Source: Chryseobacterium wanjuense
GTDB taxonomy: Bacteria > Bacteroidota > Bacteroidia > Flavobacteriales > Weeksellaceae
Direction: 5' to 3'
Assembly (NCBI RefSeq): GCF_900111495.1
Contig: NZ_FOIU01000002.1
Span: 62,001-126,000, forward strand
DNA: 64,000 nucleotides
This document shows positions 24,346 through 31,688 of this stretch, in pieces; the stretch's first letter is position 1, and the number at the start of each line of letters is the position of its first letter. The position numbers and the translations under genes are program-made. The notes beneath the pieces are model-generated. The model was not told the DNA's origin. It ran no database searches and saw nothing but the letters and a program-made list of their open reading frames with translations.

Positions 24346-24372
24346 TTTTAACTTTAATGAAATCCTTTCTCA
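24346..24372. repeat. 27-bp direct repeat, left copy, at the edge of the RiPP cluster
   Basis: TTTTAACTTTAATGAAATCC plus TTTCTCA is identical to 28167-28193. Here the following bases form only an imperfect hairpin. At the right copy they form a proper terminator hairpin. Confidence 0.8.
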
Positions 24373-24395
24373 TTAGTTTGGGGAAGAATTTTATT

Positions 24396-25466
24396 TTATA
24401 AACCATAATGCTTTATTGCTTTTTGTTTTAGTGGGTTTGTACTCCATTCTTCCCATTCTCCACTATAAGGATCATAACCACATTTTAAAGGTTTCGAGGT
24501 ATCAATTCCATCTTCATTTGAATGTATACGTTCTGTATATGCCCTGCAATCGGTACAAATATATCTAAATTCACAATCTTTGCAAACTTCAATATTATCT
24601 TTAGTTATATTCCAATATTTTTTAAAATTCTCCTTATTCAATACTTCTTCAAGTGTCGTATTTTCGATGTTTCCAAAGGCTTTGCACATGGAGGGGCAAT
24701 TTTTTATGTTTCCTTGAGCGTCTATTCCAATCTTTTTATAAAGACACGAATTATAATTTATAGCTTCCAACACTTTATTTATGTTTGTATTAAAATAGTC
24801 CAAGCTTACTTTTCCACAAGAACTTATTTTTAAATTTTCATTTAAAAAACTGAGGGTAAAATTAAATGTGTTTTTGATTATTTTAAACGGTTCTTGATTA
24901 CAATTATAAAATACAATATTATGAAAGCGAAGAGTATTCTGGTTTAGATTTTGAATAAAATCAATATTAATTGATGAGTGATAAGGTGAATAGATTTCAA
25001 TACTGGAAACAGGTGAATTTTTAAATAAATTATCAATTTCTACCAATTCATCTAATGAAAGATTTTTTTTGCTGAAAATTATGATATGTTTAATTTCAAG
25101 ATTTTCTATTGAAGATTTTATTTTATGCAAAATAGCAAGATCCACCATTTCTATGAATATGTTTGACAATAAATCATTTTCTTTATACTCATAAGATAGA
25201 GGAAGAAAATTTTTGTCCCAATCATTTTGACTGAAAAAACCATACTCTTTTTCCAAAAAAAAATCTAAATATTCATGGATAATTTCTTGCGATTCTTCAT
25301 CATAACTTTTTAGCAAATCCTCTACAGAATGGTGTTTTAAAGACTCTATAATGTCATACAATTCTAAAGGATAGATTTCGGAGATATTTCTTTGTAAATC
25401 AGAGATAAGTATTCGTGAAGCACCTTTGGTAACAAGTACATCACTAAATAAATTAAAGTATTTCAT
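24396..25466 (-). CDS. gwsS: Grasp-with-spasm system SPASM-domain peptide maturase
   Basis: The 356-aa protein belongs to the SPASM maturases that accompany an ATP-grasp ligase in Bacteroidetes RiPP clusters. The C-terminal third carries the SPASM cysteines: C241, C257, C261, then CKDCEFRYICTDC (295, 298, 304, 307) and C329; C189 and C217 lie upstream. The N-terminal half contains no cysteine until residue 189 and therefore no CxxxCxxC radical-SAM motif, so radical chemistry is unlikely. IGIDAQGNIKNCPSM and FGNIENTTLEEVLN are typical SPASM-type segments. It starts within the stop codon of the 60-aa gene (ATGA). It probably binds or guides precursor modification. Confidence 0.88.
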   Translation of the reverse strand: MKYFNLFSDVLVTKGASRILISDLQRNISEIYPLELYDIIESLKHHSVEDLLKSYDEESQEIIHEYLDFFLEKEYGFFSQNDWDKNFLPLSYEYKENDLLSNIFIEMVDLAILHKIKSSIENLEIKHIIIFSKKNLSLDELVEIDNLFKNSPVSSIEIYSPYHSSINIDFIQNLNQNTLRFHNIVFYNCNQEPFKIIKNTFNFTLSFLNENLKISSCGKVSLDYFNTNINKVLEAINYNSCLYKKIGIDAQGNIKNCPSMCKAFGNIENTTLEEVLNKENFKKYWNITKDNIEVCKDCEFRYICTDCRAYTERIHSNEDGIDTSKPLKCGYDPYSGEWEEWSTNPLKQKAIKHYGL

Positions 25467-25645
25467 AACATTCTTACAAGTGGTTTAAATGGTTTTTCAC
25501 GAATATAAAAATTAGTTTGATATTTGTCACACGGAATATAAAATATAGTATTCGCATCTAATTTTTTTAGGTTTTGAGTTTTAAATAACTCTATATATTT
25601 AAAGGTCAGAGGTAAACTATTTTTCTCTTTTAGTTTTGGTTTCAT
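25463..25645 (-). CDS. Small basic protein, translationally coupled between the RiPP ligase and SPASM genes
   Basis: The 60-aa basic protein (start MKPKLKEKNSLPLTFKYIEL, end FKPLVRML) has one cysteine and no hydrophobic segment. Its ATG overlaps the stop of the ATP-grasp gene and its stop overlaps the ATG of the SPASM gene, each as ATGA. Two back-to-back 4-bp overlaps are hard to explain unless it is translated. I do not recognise it. It could be a small leader-peptide-binding or adaptor protein, but nothing in the sequence proves that. Confidence 0.65.
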   Translation of the reverse strand: MKPKLKEKNSLPLTFKYIELFKTQNLKKLDANTIFYIPCDKYQTNFYIREKPFKPLVRML

Positions 25646-26547
25646 AAATATTCGGCGATTTCTTTTTCTAATGAATAGTTAGTGATAGATGACAGTGCAG
25701 TAAACTGTCCTACAGTATTTATCTCTAGAAAATAAAACATTCCATCAACTCCTTTTATAAAATCTATTGAACCGCAATCGAGATCTAGATTTTGCATTAA
25801 TTGATGGACTCTTTCCTCAGTATCTGCTGGAAGTTTGTAACGTACATTACGATTTGGTTTCGCAGTATTGTATTTTCTAAAATCAACTTTGGTTTTTTCA
25901 TCATTCTGAGATATTATAGCAAACGACCAAATTTTACCCTTTAAGTAGAATGTTCTTACTTCAAAATCTTTCTCTATTTTATCTTGAAAAAAAGAAATAA
26001 AAAAATTAGTGGGATGCTCTTCATGTACTACAGACGTATACATTATTCCATCATAGTTTTTATGAATATCTTGTAGTACCCCATTACCAGTAATGGATTT
26101 AACAATAGTCTCACCTATTTTAACGTCCTGAGTATTATCAGCCAAAAAATATCTTGGTACGTTAAGACCAACTTTTTGTGCAACTTCTAAAACTATGAGC
26201 TTATTAACATGAGACTTTCTTTGTTTACTAATATGATTTTTAGATTCTAGCGTATGAATGACATAGTCTTCTAACCAATGTTGTGTTTCATGCATATGAA
26301 TATTTACTATATCATTTTGATAATGAAAACGTTTAAATTTAATTCCGCCCCTTCTATACCAAACACTTGTTATATCATCAAGCAGAAAACTATTCCTTTC
26401 ACTTTGAAGAGCTAGTTTTCCATTAGACATCTTTATTTCAAAAAATTCATCTTCATTGACTCTTATAAAGTTTTTGCCCAAATGATATAACCACTTTATT
26501 ACCTCTGTAGTTGTAATTTCGTTATCTTTAGATATAATAAGAATCAT
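25642..26547 (-). CDS. gwsG: Grasp-with-spasm system ATP-grasp peptide maturase
   Basis: This 301-aa ATP-grasp ligase is of the MvdD/graspetide type, which forms ester or amide cross-links between acidic and Ser/Thr/Lys side chains of a precursor. Visible motifs are the N-terminal VWYRRGG with NIHMHETQHWLEDYVIHTLE, the nucleotide-binding KSITGNGVLQD, DFEVRTFYLKGKIWSFAI, and the metal-binding DLDCGSIDFIKGVDGMFYFLEIN followed by VGQF. It begins with ATG at 26547, 20 bp downstream of the GLPGLI gene, and overlaps the small 60-aa gene. The two precursor peptides lie upstream in the same direction. Confidence 0.92.
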   Translation of the reverse strand: MILIISKDNEITTTEVIKWLYHLGKNFIRVNEDEFFEIKMSNGKLALQSERNSFLLDDITSVWYRRGGIKFKRFHYQNDIVNIHMHETQHWLEDYVIHTLESKNHISKQRKSHVNKLIVLEVAQKVGLNVPRYFLADNTQDVKIGETIVKSITGNGVLQDIHKNYDGIMYTSVVHEEHPTNFFISFFQDKIEKDFEVRTFYLKGKIWSFAIISQNDEKTKVDFRKYNTAKPNRNVRYKLPADTEERVHQLMQNLDLDCGSIDFIKGVDGMFYFLEINTVGQFTALSSITNYSLEKEIAEYL

Positions 26548-26567
26548 TATACATCTATTAAAAATTA

Positions 26568-27365
26568 TTAATAATTAATTTTATGATTGAGTTCAATGGG
26601 ATTATTATTATTATTAATATAATTTTGCCGTTCAGTAGTCATTTTTTTTCTTTGAACATCTACATCTACTGAATTTCCATCTTTGTCAATAAATGTAACC
26701 TTTCTTGTACCTCCTTGCCTTAATTCAGGATAAGGATTTTGGTAATAGGATTCTGATAACTCCTTAAATTTAATCCAGTCAATATTTGACCCCTTCACTC
26801 TAGCATCAAATAGATTTGTGGAGTTTTTAGTTTGTATTAGATTAAAATTATAATCATCTGTATTATCTTTAATAGAAACTATTAATCCTGGTAATCCTCT
26901 AAAAACGTATGGGCCATCATTAATAGGTATATCTGATGTAAACCAAGCTATCCATTCCCTTTCTCCATATATAACTGTAGCCTTTTGAACATTATAAACG
27001 CCTATTTTTTTCTTTTCAGAAAGAATCTTCCAGTTGAGTATATCATCAATTGGGAGGATGAAATTATATTGCCCGTTGGTAAGTATTTTATTTACTTGAT
27101 TACTTGATAAGTCTTTTTTTACATAAAATTGATTCTCGAATCCCGATGAAAGCATAGGATTGCCTCCTGCTATCTTTATAGAGTCTGCTTTTTTATCTAT
27201 ATTTTCTCTGAATATGGATTTTTTTTCTGCTAAATCCAACGACATATAAGTAGTATTATAATCATCAGATTTATTGACATTTGTACGATATTTTACTTCA
27301 TAAATAAAAGAAACACCCTGACCTAAATAAAAAGAGCTGAATAATAAAAAAAATAATATCTTCAT
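26568..27365 (-). CDS. GLPGLI family protein
   Basis: The 265-aa exported protein has a signal peptide (MKILFFLLFSSFYLGQG) and the eponymous motif FRGLPGLIVSI near residue 160, preceded by WIAWFTSDIPINDGPY as in this Bacteroidetes family. The biochemical role of GLPGLI proteins is unknown. It lies between the precursor genes and the ATP-grasp gene, 20 bp from the latter, so it is part of the RiPP transcript. It may act in export, immunity or envelope display of the peptide (inference). The C terminus is Asn-rich (NYINNNNNPIE). Confidence 0.88.
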   Translation of the reverse strand: MKILFFLLFSSFYLGQGVSFIYEVKYRTNVNKSDDYNTTYMSLDLAEKKSIFRENIDKKADSIKIAGGNPMLSSGFENQFYVKKDLSSNQVNKILTNGQYNFILPIDDILNWKILSEKKKIGVYNVQKATVIYGEREWIAWFTSDIPINDGPYVFRGLPGLIVSIKDNTDDYNFNLIQTKNSTNLFDARVKGSNIDWIKFKELSESYYQNPYPELRQGGTRKVTFIDKDGNSVDVDVQRKKMTTERQNYINNNNNPIELNHKINY

Positions 27366-27387
27366 GATTGTTTATCTATTATTAACA

Positions 27388-27500
27388 TGACAAAAGAGAC
27401 TACCTCAAAAGATGAAATAATACTCTAAGAATCTCTTAATGACAAAATTGCCATTTTGAAGCCTAGAGAAAGATCTTTTGAAACAGCCTCTTTTATTTAA
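27388..27500 (-). terminator. Long hairpin between precursor genes and maturation genes (attenuator candidate)
   Basis: AAAAGAGACTACCTCAAAAG.. at the left and ..GATCTTTTGAAACAGCCTC then TTTT at the right form a long imperfect stem with an inner loop. It follows the second precursor gene in the direction of transcription. Partial termination here would give more precursor than enzyme mRNA. Confidence 0.5.
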
Positions 27501-27511
27501 TCTAAGGAATC

Positions 27512-27751
27512 TTATGACATTCCTGGTTGTATATCATCAAATATACTTCTGCCATTATATACCCATGTACCAGACGCTGCATCATCATTATAATAATCAA
27601 TATCATAGTGACCAGTTCCAACTGCATTGGATTGTGCAGATCTTGAACTTCCAGCACCCGGTAATTTACCACCTTGAATCGATGTAAGATCCTTTAGTTT
27701 TTTGTTTTCTAATGAAGAAAAATTTTTCTTCAAACCTTTTAACTTTTTCAT
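27512..27751 (-). CDS. gwsA: Grasp-with-spasm precursor peptide 1
   Basis: The 79-aa peptide has a basic leader (MKKLKGLKKNFSSLENKKLK, then DLTSIQGGKLPG) nearly identical to that of its neighbour. Its core is rich in cross-linkable residues: SSRSAQSNAVGTGHYDIDYY, then NDDAASGTWVY and SIFDDIQPG. Serines and threonines paired with Asp/Glu suit ester-type macrocyclisation by the ATP-grasp enzyme (family knowledge; the actual links are unknown). The GG after TSIQ may be the leader cleavage site. It is a tandem duplicate of the upstream precursor, sharing sequence before the ATG. Confidence 0.88.
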   Translation of the reverse strand: MKKLKGLKKNFSSLENKKLKDLTSIQGGKLPGAGSSRSAQSNAVGTGHYDIDYYNDDAASGTWVYNGRSIFDDIQPGMS

Positions 27752-27797
27752 GAATGAATTTTGTTTTATAATAATTTTATGATTTCATCAAAACTAA

Positions 27798-28013
27798 TTA
27801 TCCTCCGATAGTATATATTTCTCTACCAACATATGTCCAATTACCAGTAGAATCATCACTATAATGATCTACATCTGATGCTCCCTGTGCATTAGATGCC
27901 GCAGTTCTGGTACTTGAACCTGGTAATTTACCACCTTGAATCGATGTAAGATTTTTTAGTTTTTTGTTCTCCAATGAAGAAAAGTTCTTCTTCAAACCTT
28001 TTACTTTTTTCAT
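27798..28013 (-). CDS. gwsA: Grasp-with-spasm precursor peptide 2
   Basis: The 71-aa paralogue of precursor 1 has leader MKKVKGLKKNFSSLENKKLK then NLTSIQGGKLPG, differing by only two residues. Its core has diverged and is shorter: SSTRTAASNAQGASDVDHYS, DDSTGNWTYVGREIYTIGG. The shared pattern is D-x-D-x-Y followed by N/S-DD and W-x-Y. The ATG at 28013 is preferred; a TTG 21 bp upstream would give a longer form without the conserved MKK start. It is the first gene of the cluster in the direction of transcription. Confidence 0.87.
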   Translation of the reverse strand: MKKVKGLKKNFSSLENKKLKNLTSIQGGKLPGSSTRTAASNAQGASDVDHYSDDSTGNWTYVGREIYTIGG

Positions 28014-28166
28014 AAATGAATTTTGTGTTAACAATTATTTTTAGCTTGAATTCAGGATCTATTCCCAATTTCAATGCTAATTAAGAAAAAAAATATCACA
28101 CAACCAAGATATTTATGTTTATTCAATTAAAAAAAATCATCTTCCGGTGTATAATCCAGTATCATA

Positions 28167-28193
28167 TTTTAACTTTAATGAAATCCTTTCTCA
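28167..28193. repeat. 27-bp direct repeat, right copy, overlapping a plus-strand terminator hairpin
   Basis: It is identical to 24346-24372. Here it continues into AAATCCTTTCTC-GATTAC-type loop-GAGAAGGGATTTTTC, a plus-strand terminator with no plus-strand gene just upstream. That suits the original 3' end of the response-regulator operon. Confidence 0.75.
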
Positions 28194-28403
28194 GATTACG
28201 AGAAGGGATTTTTCTTTTAGATTAAAAAAATTAATCATAACAGTAAATAATTATTATTATTTTTCTTTAAACCATAACATTGGATACCGAAAGTCAACTT
28301 GAGCAAAATGACAATAAAAATTCATAATCAATAAAAATAAATCAATAGATCAGATAAATAATTGAAATATTTTACAATTTCTAATCAAATAATTATTGCG
28401 TAT

Positions 28404-28411
28404 TAATTTTG
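28404..28411 (+). promoter_or_regulatory. -7 promoter element for the M43 protease gene
   Basis: TAATTTTG matches the Bacteroidetes TAnnTTTG box. It would start transcription about 30 bases before the ATG. No clear -33 TTG at the ideal distance was found. Confidence 0.5.
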
Positions 28412-28446
28412 AAAAATATAAATTTATATACTAAATTTCAAAAAGA

Positions 28447-29451
28447 ATGGTTATGAAAAAATTATTATTCGGAATCCTTGTATTGGGATTAGTGTCATCT
28501 TGTAACAATGACAATTTGAGCAATCAATCGGAGGACGTATCCAAAACTGAGTCTTCAAATCTTTCTAAAAGAGGCTGTGCCGCAGAAGAAATAAGACAGG
28601 AAGCATTAAGAAACAATCCGGAATTAAGACAAAGATTTGCCGCGTTGGAAGCCAACACCGAAAAATTTGCCAATGATCTGAGATTGGGAAAAGTACTTGC
28701 TGATGGAACGGTAGAAATCCCTGTGGTCGTAAATGTTCTTTACAACAGTGCTTCTGAAAACGTTTCCGATACCAGAATTGCAGAGCAGATTGCGGTAATG
28801 AATTCAGATTTCACAGCAACAAATAGTGATATTAATAAAATTCCTACCGAATTTCAACCGGTAAGTTCCGGTGATACCAAAATAAAATTCAGACTGGTAA
28901 ACACGGTTAGAAAACAAACTAACGTGAAAAGCTGGAAAACCAACGACGCCATGAAGAAAGCCTCTTCCGGAGGTATTGATGCTACAAATCCTACCAATTA
29001 TCTTAATATGTGGGTTGTCGGTAAAATGACAAGCCAGGGACAGACCATTCTTGGATACGCCACCTTCCCCGAATCTGCAGGATTATGGAATGACGGTGTG
29101 GTGATTGCGGCTCCGTTCTTCGGAAAAACCGGTGCTTCATCTCCTTTCAATCTAGGAAGAACGGCTACTCACGAAGTGGGACATTACCTGAATCTTAGAC
29201 ACATTTGGGGCGATGCCAACTGCGGAAACGATCTGGTAGCCGATACACCTACCCAAACAACCGCCAACTATGGAAAACCGGCTTATCCTCTGTACAATAC
29301 CTGCAGCGGAGTACAAAGATCTGTAATGTTTATGAACTATATGGATTACGTAGACGATGCAGCCATGTTTATGTTCTCAGGAGGACAAAAAACAAGAATG
29401 CAGTCTGTAGTGGCTTCCTCAGGAGCAAGAGCCGGATTGAGAGTATATTAA
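28447..29451 (+). CDS. M43 family (pappalysin-like) zinc metalloprotease lipoprotein
   Basis: The 334-aa protein has a lipoprotein signal ending in GLVSSCNND. The extended zinc motif HEVGHYLNLRHIWGD (HExxHxxxxxH) defines the metzincin-like M43 family. A Met-turn-like VMFMNYMDYVDD and cysteines in ANCGNDLVADTP and YNTCSG are also seen. It should sit on the cell envelope or be released as a peptidase. The start could also be the second ATG two codons on. A strong hairpin terminator follows. It diverges from the RiPP cluster with its own promoter, so a link to RiPP processing is possible but unproven. Confidence 0.92.
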   Translation: MVMKKLLFGILVLGLVSSCNNDNLSNQSEDVSKTESSNLSKRGCAAEEIRQEALRNNPELRQRFAALEANTEKFANDLRLGKVLADGTVEIPVVVNVLYNSASENVSDTRIAEQIAVMNSDFTATNSDINKIPTEFQPVSSGDTKIKFRLVNTVRKQTNVKSWKTNDAMKKASSGGIDATNPTNYLNMWVVGKMTSQGQTILGYATFPESAGLWNDGVVIAAPFFGKTGASSPFNLGRTATHEVGHYLNLRHIWGDANCGNDLVADTPTQTTANYGKPAYPLYNTCSGVQRSVMFMNYMDYVDDAAMFMFSGGQKTRMQSVVASSGARAGLRVY

Positions 29452-29473
29452 TAATTAATTTTGACCTAAATAA

Positions 29474-29507
29474 TAAAATCCTTTCTCAGAGCATGGGAAA
29501 GGATTTT
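29474..29507 (+). terminator. Rho-independent terminator of the M43 protease gene
   Basis: AAAATCCTTTCTC pairs with GGGAAAGGATTTTA, followed by TTTTTAAT. Confidence 0.8.
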
Positions 29508-29649
29508 ATTTTTAATAATTTGAAATATTTTAATCCTTTTTTAAACCAAAAGATCTGTAAAACCGAAGTTCTACAGATCCTGGACAATAAAAGAAAAAAT
29601 GATTTTATATGAATGTGTTTTTAAGTAATTTTCCTTCGTTTGAATATCT

Positions 29650-30729
29650 TTATTCTCCTAAATAGATAAAGGTATTTACTGACAGATAAGGAGATCTGTT
29701 GTCTAATTCTTCACCCGAACCACCTGTAGGAACTGATGCTCTTACATTATCCATAGAGTGTCTGTGGTTACCGCTTTCCGTTGATACGATATTGATGGCG
29801 TGGTTATGATTACCCGCAGCAGCTGCCGTTCCTGTTATACTGTGATTATGGCTACCTGCAAGTCCTGTACTTGTCGCTGCACCGATTCCGTTCCAGGCAC
29901 GGGGCTGTCCTAGATGTCCTGTTGACGCATAGTTTCCGTTACCATTATTACCTGTATGTGTATTTCCATAAATAAAAACCTCAGAATTTCCATTATTGGA
30001 AACTAGTGATTCATTAGGGCCGTGTCTGTGACCTGCTACATTATTGGTACTTCCGGACAAACTATGATTATGCTGTCCTCCACTTCCTGAGTTTCCCTGG
30101 GTTCTATGGGCGTGAACTCCTGCAAGATCCATAGCTCCTGTCAGAGTTCCTATTAAATTAACATCCGGTAAATTCACTCTTTTAATCGTTATAGTGCTTA
30201 TTCCACCCGTTGCACCCATGGCTTCTGCCGCTGTTTTGGTTTTTAAAACCCTGTCTGTAGCATTCGGAATATTTCCTGTAAATCCTAAAGCTGCCGCTGC
30301 AGTACGTGCCTCAACAGGTAAAGTTGAAATGGCTCTTCCGTTCAGCAAATACCAGCCTCCGTGATCGGCCGTTCTTGCAGAGTGTTTAATATCTCCGGTA
30401 AAAGCGCGCTCGTCGCCCATTTTCTGCCATATCGAACCATCGAAATAGTAATATCCGGGCGCAGTTATTTTAATGGTTTTCGCAGTTGGTGCGCTTACAG
30501 CATTTGTGGCATACACCAATGCACCCGTCTGGGGAGCTGTATATCTTGCATCAGCCGATTTGATCTGATTTCCTGAAAGTCTCGGCGCTATAATCCCTTC
30601 TGATGTAGTTCCGTCGTTCTTTTTTGCAACAACATCAAAGGTTGCCGCAGGTGTAGGTGTATTCACCCCTATCTGGCTAAATGCCCATGTCGAAATAACG
30701 GATGTCGTAATAATAAAGATTTTTTTCAT
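29650..30729 (-). CDS. Secreted tail-collar-like protein with GxHxH repeats
   Basis: The 359-aa protein has a signal peptide (MKKIFIITTSVISTWAFSQ) and an N-terminal segment common in secreted Bacteroidetes proteins (IGVNTPTPAATFDVVAK). A phage tail-collar-like region follows: GGWYLLNGRAI, ARTAAAALGFTGNIPNATDR, VLKTKTAAEAMGATGG. After it come six GxHxH-type motifs: GVHAHR, GQHNHSL, GHRHG, GSHNHSI, GNHNHAI, GNHRHSM. In phage short tail fibres such histidines coordinate metal along a trimeric fibre. It lacks any neighbouring phage genes. It could be a surface fibre or adhesin; the function is inferred. Confidence 0.75.
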   Translation of the reverse strand: MKKIFIITTSVISTWAFSQIGVNTPTPAATFDVVAKKNDGTTSEGIIAPRLSGNQIKSADARYTAPQTGALVYATNAVSAPTAKTIKITAPGYYYFDGSIWQKMGDERAFTGDIKHSARTADHGGWYLLNGRAISTLPVEARTAAAALGFTGNIPNATDRVLKTKTAAEAMGATGGISTITIKRVNLPDVNLIGTLTGAMDLAGVHAHRTQGNSGSGGQHNHSLSGSTNNVAGHRHGPNESLVSNNGNSEVFIYGNTHTGNNGNGNYASTGHLGQPRAWNGIGAATSTGLAGSHNHSITGTAAAAGNHNHAINIVSTESGNHRHSMDNVRASVPTGGSGEELDNRSPYLSVNTFIYLGE

Positions 30730-31661
30730 TGTTTTTGAATTTTTTTAATTAATTTATAAGTAGTTAAAGTATGCATGATCGCTTCCGACTCCGGCGTTTG
30801 GAATCAGTGCACATAGAAACATCGCTTACTGTGCGTAAGAGAAAATTTTCTTAATCTGTTGTTGGGAATTTCCCGCTATCTGAAATAAGCGTACAGGTCT
30901 TCACATGTACGAAATTTGAGATATAGCAGGATTAGAAAGTGTTTGTTGTTTTCATCGGTATAATTTTTTGTTCATCCTTAATTGTAGTGTGTTTATAGAA
31001 TCTTTCGTTTGTGTGTTTTTTTTAATCTGTATCTCATCCCGAAATATCCTTCTGAAATATTATTCATTAAATAAACACAATTGATTTTTGTGTCAATACA
31101 TTGAATACAATAATTCTTATGCAGATATTTTCCTGAGGGTAAAATGCAGTATCGTTCCCGATCGGTAATCCTGTAGATACCGATATTCCTGACTCTTATT
31201 GACCAACTACAACAGTATCCAATACTATTTCTTGTAGTAAGTTGTAAGACTGGCTGCTGATAAGCTCTTGGGAATTTCACGAACAGAGTCGTCCGGACGT
31301 AATCTTAGTTTGATGGTTAATAATTTTTTTCATAGTATTTTTTTAGACTCCAAAGGTATGGGATTTGGTTTTCAGAACAATAATGAAATCCGTACTATTC
31401 GCACTACATTTTGTACTAAAAATACTACAGCGTCAAATAAAATTTACAATTCCCTGATAGTAATGATTTGTTTAAGCTTTATTTTTAACTGCAAAAGATT
31501 AATACATTAGTTATTTTAAGTAATTATAAAACTGCAAACAAGAACACAGAAGTTTTTAAAAATCTTAGATTTTTATTGTTTTGCAGACTTTTGTTTTCAA
31601 AATAGCTAAGCTGTAAACAGTTCAATAATAGCTTTTATATCTTTTATGGTTAAACAAAAAA
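30730..31661. other. ~930-bp region without a supported gene
   Basis: This region lies upstream of the tail-collar-like gene and after an M1 peptidase gene's 3' end. Scattered short frames on both strands lack sensible starts or composition; one minus-strand frame near 31280-30993 reads RITDRERYCILPSG. A fragment ending IPNAGVGSDHAYFNYL (stop near 30750, minus) also lacks a start. It may contain a decayed gene. Around 31490-31600 there is a repeat with ACATTAGTTATTTTAAGT shared with 41120-41145. Confidence 0.4.
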
Positions 31662-31679
31662 GCCTTCAAAATTGAAGGC
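31662..31679 (-). terminator. Terminator of the 620-aa M1 peptidase gene
   Basis: GCCTTCAA and TTGAAGGC form a perfect 8-bp stem. On the minus strand it is followed by TTTTTTGTTT, ten bases after the stop codon. Confidence 0.8.
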
Positions 31680-31688
31680 CTTTAATTT

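Larger units (their letters stand above)
28035..28446. other. Divergent spacer between the RiPP cluster and the M43 protease
   Basis: It holds the unmapped RiPP promoter, the right direct repeat with its hairpin, and the M43 gene promoter. It is very AT-rich, and I see no gene in it. Confidence 0.6.

Noticed and set aside
30993..31280. 95-aa minus-strand frame in the long spacer
   Set aside because: It starts at a non-ATG codon and has erratic, Cys/Arg-rich composition, with no operon context. Kept only as a possible gene remnant in the findings.
31268..31510. 80-aa plus-strand frame
   Set aside because: It overlaps the opposite frame and repeat sequence, and its composition is typical of random AT-rich DNA.
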